A DNA stretch of 64,000 nt from PCRC01 sp017848435 (GTDB lineage Bacteria; Pseudomonadota; Gammaproteobacteria; Burkholderiales; Burkholderiaceae_C), in contig OZ260072.1 in assembly GCA_965284315.1 (NCBI GenBank), forward strand, positions 1,488,001 to 1,552,000, in the 5' to 3' direction. Of the stretch, positions 62,673 through 64,000 are shown piece by piece (positions within the stretch are counted from its first letter, which is position 1; every line of letters begins with the position of its first letter). Below the pieces are notes generated by a model that was not told where the DNA came from, ran no database searches, and was given only the letters and a program-made list of their open reading frames with translations. The translations under genes and the position numbers were made by a program.

Positions 62673-63272
62673 ATGTTAGAGCAGCGCATCCAGCAGCACT
62701 TCATCGACAGCGCCGACCTCAACTACCACGCGGCCCAGATCCTCAGCAAGCCCTTGGCGGCAGCGGTGCAGGCCATCCTGGCGTGCGTGACCAGCGGTGG
62801 CAAGGTGCTGGCCTGCGGCAATGGCAGTTCGGCCGCGAGCGCGCAGCTGTTTGCCGGCCAGTTCGTCGGGCGGTTTGAACGTGACCGCCCCGAACTCGGT
62901 GCGGTTGCCCTGACCACCGACACCACCGTGCTGACCTCGCTGGCGGGTGAGGGCGACGGCCAGCACCTGTTTGCCAAGCAGGTGCGGGCGCTGGGCCAGG
63001 CGGGCGATGTGCTGTTGGTCTTGTCTGCCACCGGGCAGCATGCCAACGTGCTGGCCGCCATGGCGGTGGCGCACGAACGCGACATGACGGTGGTGGCGCT
63101 GACCGGCGCGGGTGGCGGCAAGGTCACCGCGGCGCTGCGCGACACCGATGTGCACGTGTGTGTGCCGCACGAGCGCCCCGCGCGCATCCACGAAGTCCAC
63201 CTGCTGGCGCTGCACTGCATCAGCGACGGGGTGGACACCCAGTTACTTGGCGACCAGGAACAGACAACATGA
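62673..63272 (+). CDS. SIS domain protein (DiaA/GmhA type)
   Basis: 199 residues from ATG 62673 (MLEQRIQQHFIDSADLNY). The SIS fold is clear: GGKVLACGNGSSAASAQLFAGQFVGRFE and GDVLLVLSATGQHANVLAA. The context (yraN before, BON lipoprotein after) matches yraO, which is DiaA, the DnaA-binding initiation factor, rather than GmhA of heptose synthesis. Either remains possible. Other in-frame ATGs at 62646 and 62664 exist. Confidence 0.85.
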   Translation: MLEQRIQQHFIDSADLNYHAAQILSKPLAAAVQAILACVTSGGKVLACGNGSSAASAQLFAGQFVGRFERDRPELGAVALTTDTTVLTSLAGEGDGQHLFAKQVRALGQAGDVLLVLSATGQHANVLAAMAVAHERDMTVVALTGAGGGKVTAALRDTDVHVCVPHERPARIHEVHLLALHCISDGVDTQLLGDQEQTT

Positions 63273-63886
63273 ACAAGACAATCCGGCTGGTGGTATTGGC
63301 CACCGCACTCAGTGGCGCGCTCAGCGCCTGCGTACCGCTGGTGGTGGGCAGCACCTTTCTGGGGGGCACGCTGGTGGCAACAGACCGCCGCACCTCGGGT
63401 GCGCAACTGGAAGACGAGGGCATTGAGCTCCGCTCGTACAACCGGCTGCGCGACAACGTGGGCGACCGGGGGCACATCAACATCACCAGCTACAACCGGC
63501 AGGTGCTGATGACCGGCGAGGTGCCCACCGAGTCGGACCGCAAGCTGGCCGAGCAGACGGTGTCGGGCGTGGACAACGTGCGCAGCATCGTCAACGAGCT
63601 GGTGGTGAGCGGCAACTCCACGCTGACGCAACGCTCGTCGGACACTCTGATCACTGGCCAGGTCAAGGCCGCGATGGTGGACGCGAAAGACCTCTACCCG
63701 ACCGCCTTCAAGGTGGTCACCGAGCGCGGCACGGTGTACCTGATGGGCCGTGTGACCCAGCGCGAAGCCGACCGCGTGACCGAAGTGGCACGTGGCGTGG
63801 GCGGCGTGCAGAAGGTCGTGCGGGTGTTCGAAATCATCAGCGAAGAAGAACTGCAGCGCCTGCTGCCGCGCGCCGCCAAAAGCTGA
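63269..63886 (+). CDS. BON-domain lipoprotein (YraP/DolP type)
   Basis: 205 residues. The lipoprotein signal MNKTIRLVVLATALSGALSAC places the lipidated cysteine at residue 21. Two BON domains (residues ~62-125 and ~135-200) show SYNRQVLMTGEVPTESDRKLAE and TERGTVYLMGRVTQREADRV. DolP supports outer-membrane integrity and BAM function. Starts with ATG overlapping the SIS gene stop (ATGA). Confidence 0.9.
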   Translation: MNKTIRLVVLATALSGALSACVPLVVGSTFLGGTLVATDRRTSGAQLEDEGIELRSYNRLRDNVGDRGHINITSYNRQVLMTGEVPTESDRKLAEQTVSGVDNVRSIVNELVVSGNSTLTQRSSDTLITGQVKAAMVDAKDLYPTAFKVVTERGTVYLMGRVTQREADRVTEVARGVGGVQKVVRVFEIISEEELQRLLPRAAKS

Positions 63887-63904
63887 CGCGCGTCGGGTCG
63901 CGGC

Positions 63905-64000
63905 TTACCTCAGCCGCTTGATCAGGCTGGACGTGTCCCAGCGTTGGCCACCCATCTGCTGCACGTCGGCATAAAACTGGTCCACCAGTGCGGTGACGGG
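63905..64000 (-). CDS. HIBADH-type dehydrogenase, C-terminal end only
   Basis: A minus-strand frame enters from the right edge and stops at TAA (63905-63907). The visible C-terminal residues include VTALVDQFYADVQQMGG and RWDTSSLIKRL, typical of the end of 3-hydroxyisobutyrate or 2-hydroxy-3-oxopropionate reductase-type NAD-dependent dehydrogenases. Convergent with the BON gene. Confidence 0.7.
   Translation of the reverse strand, partial: PVTALVDQFYADVQQMGGQRWDTSSLIKRLR

Overview
The window is a GC-rich bacterial chromosome segment. Its gene families and gene order point to a betaproteobacterium, most likely Comamonadaceae (the Rhodoferax, Polaromonas, Acidovorax or Hydrogenophaga group). 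The clues are a DUF3567 protein, a PhaM-like granule protein, recG-oxyR-dps-ubiA in a row, a spc-alpha ribosomal cluster ending in rpoA-rplQ, and a short dispersed repeat of a kind I recall from that family. No insertion sequence, phage, integrase or CRISPR array was found. About 77 genes can be supported, including one initiator tRNA, two genes cut by the window edges (kup at the left, a HIBADH-type dehydrogenase at the right) and two 56-codon genes that are easily missed.

Layout. 0-14 kb: kup, gshB, a class II glutamine amidotransferase, an MFS pump, an omega-amino-acid transaminase, a ChaN-like lipoprotein, DUF3567, DUF3108, an FAH-family protein, a periplasmic-binding/rhodanese fusion, a MORN-like repeat protein, a TraB/GumN protein and small unknowns. 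14-25 kb is the most accessory-looking part. It holds a PAS-LuxR regulator, a small Leu/Pro/Gly-rich protein, an AT-rich gap, an LVIVD-repeat lipoprotein with a DUF305 protein, two tandem AraC paralogues, and a probable copper-handling set (DUF2946, TonB-dependent receptor, YcnI/DUF1775, PCuAC chaperone). 25-34 kb: PhaM-like protein, FIST sensor, XRE regulator, an MFS-acyltransferase fusion, cold-shock/DUF1294, GNAT, DUF2277, alpha/beta hydrolase, YiaA/B, DUF2145. 34-37 kb: two minus-strand genes for large, low-complexity Gly/Leu/Thr/Asp-rich proteins that share a protein module and an upstream DNA element. 37-52 kb: a zinc-ribbon membrane protein and a ParA-like ATPase, then queA, a TPR-methyltransferase and tgt (queuosine), recG, oxyR, dps, ubiA, proC, glpK and glpD. 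52-61 kb: the spc-alpha ribosomal cluster from rplN to rplQ behind its own sigma-70 promoter, then the initiator tRNA. 61-64 kb: rsmI, yraN, a SIS protein (DiaA/GmhA type), a BON lipoprotein (YraP/DolP type), and a dehydrogenase end.

The three observations most worth following are these. (1) A roughly 65-bp repeat is present in eight copies. Five lie wholly inside coding sequences; three of those are translated in the same frame, and one makes up most of the YcnI signal peptide. (2) The two low-complexity paralogues at 33951-36982 share an upstream element; the larger has a start that resembles the retention module and glycine zipper of type I secreted adhesins, without RTX repeats. (3) The 16-25 kb block may be a single metal (copper) handling island under tandem AraC regulators.
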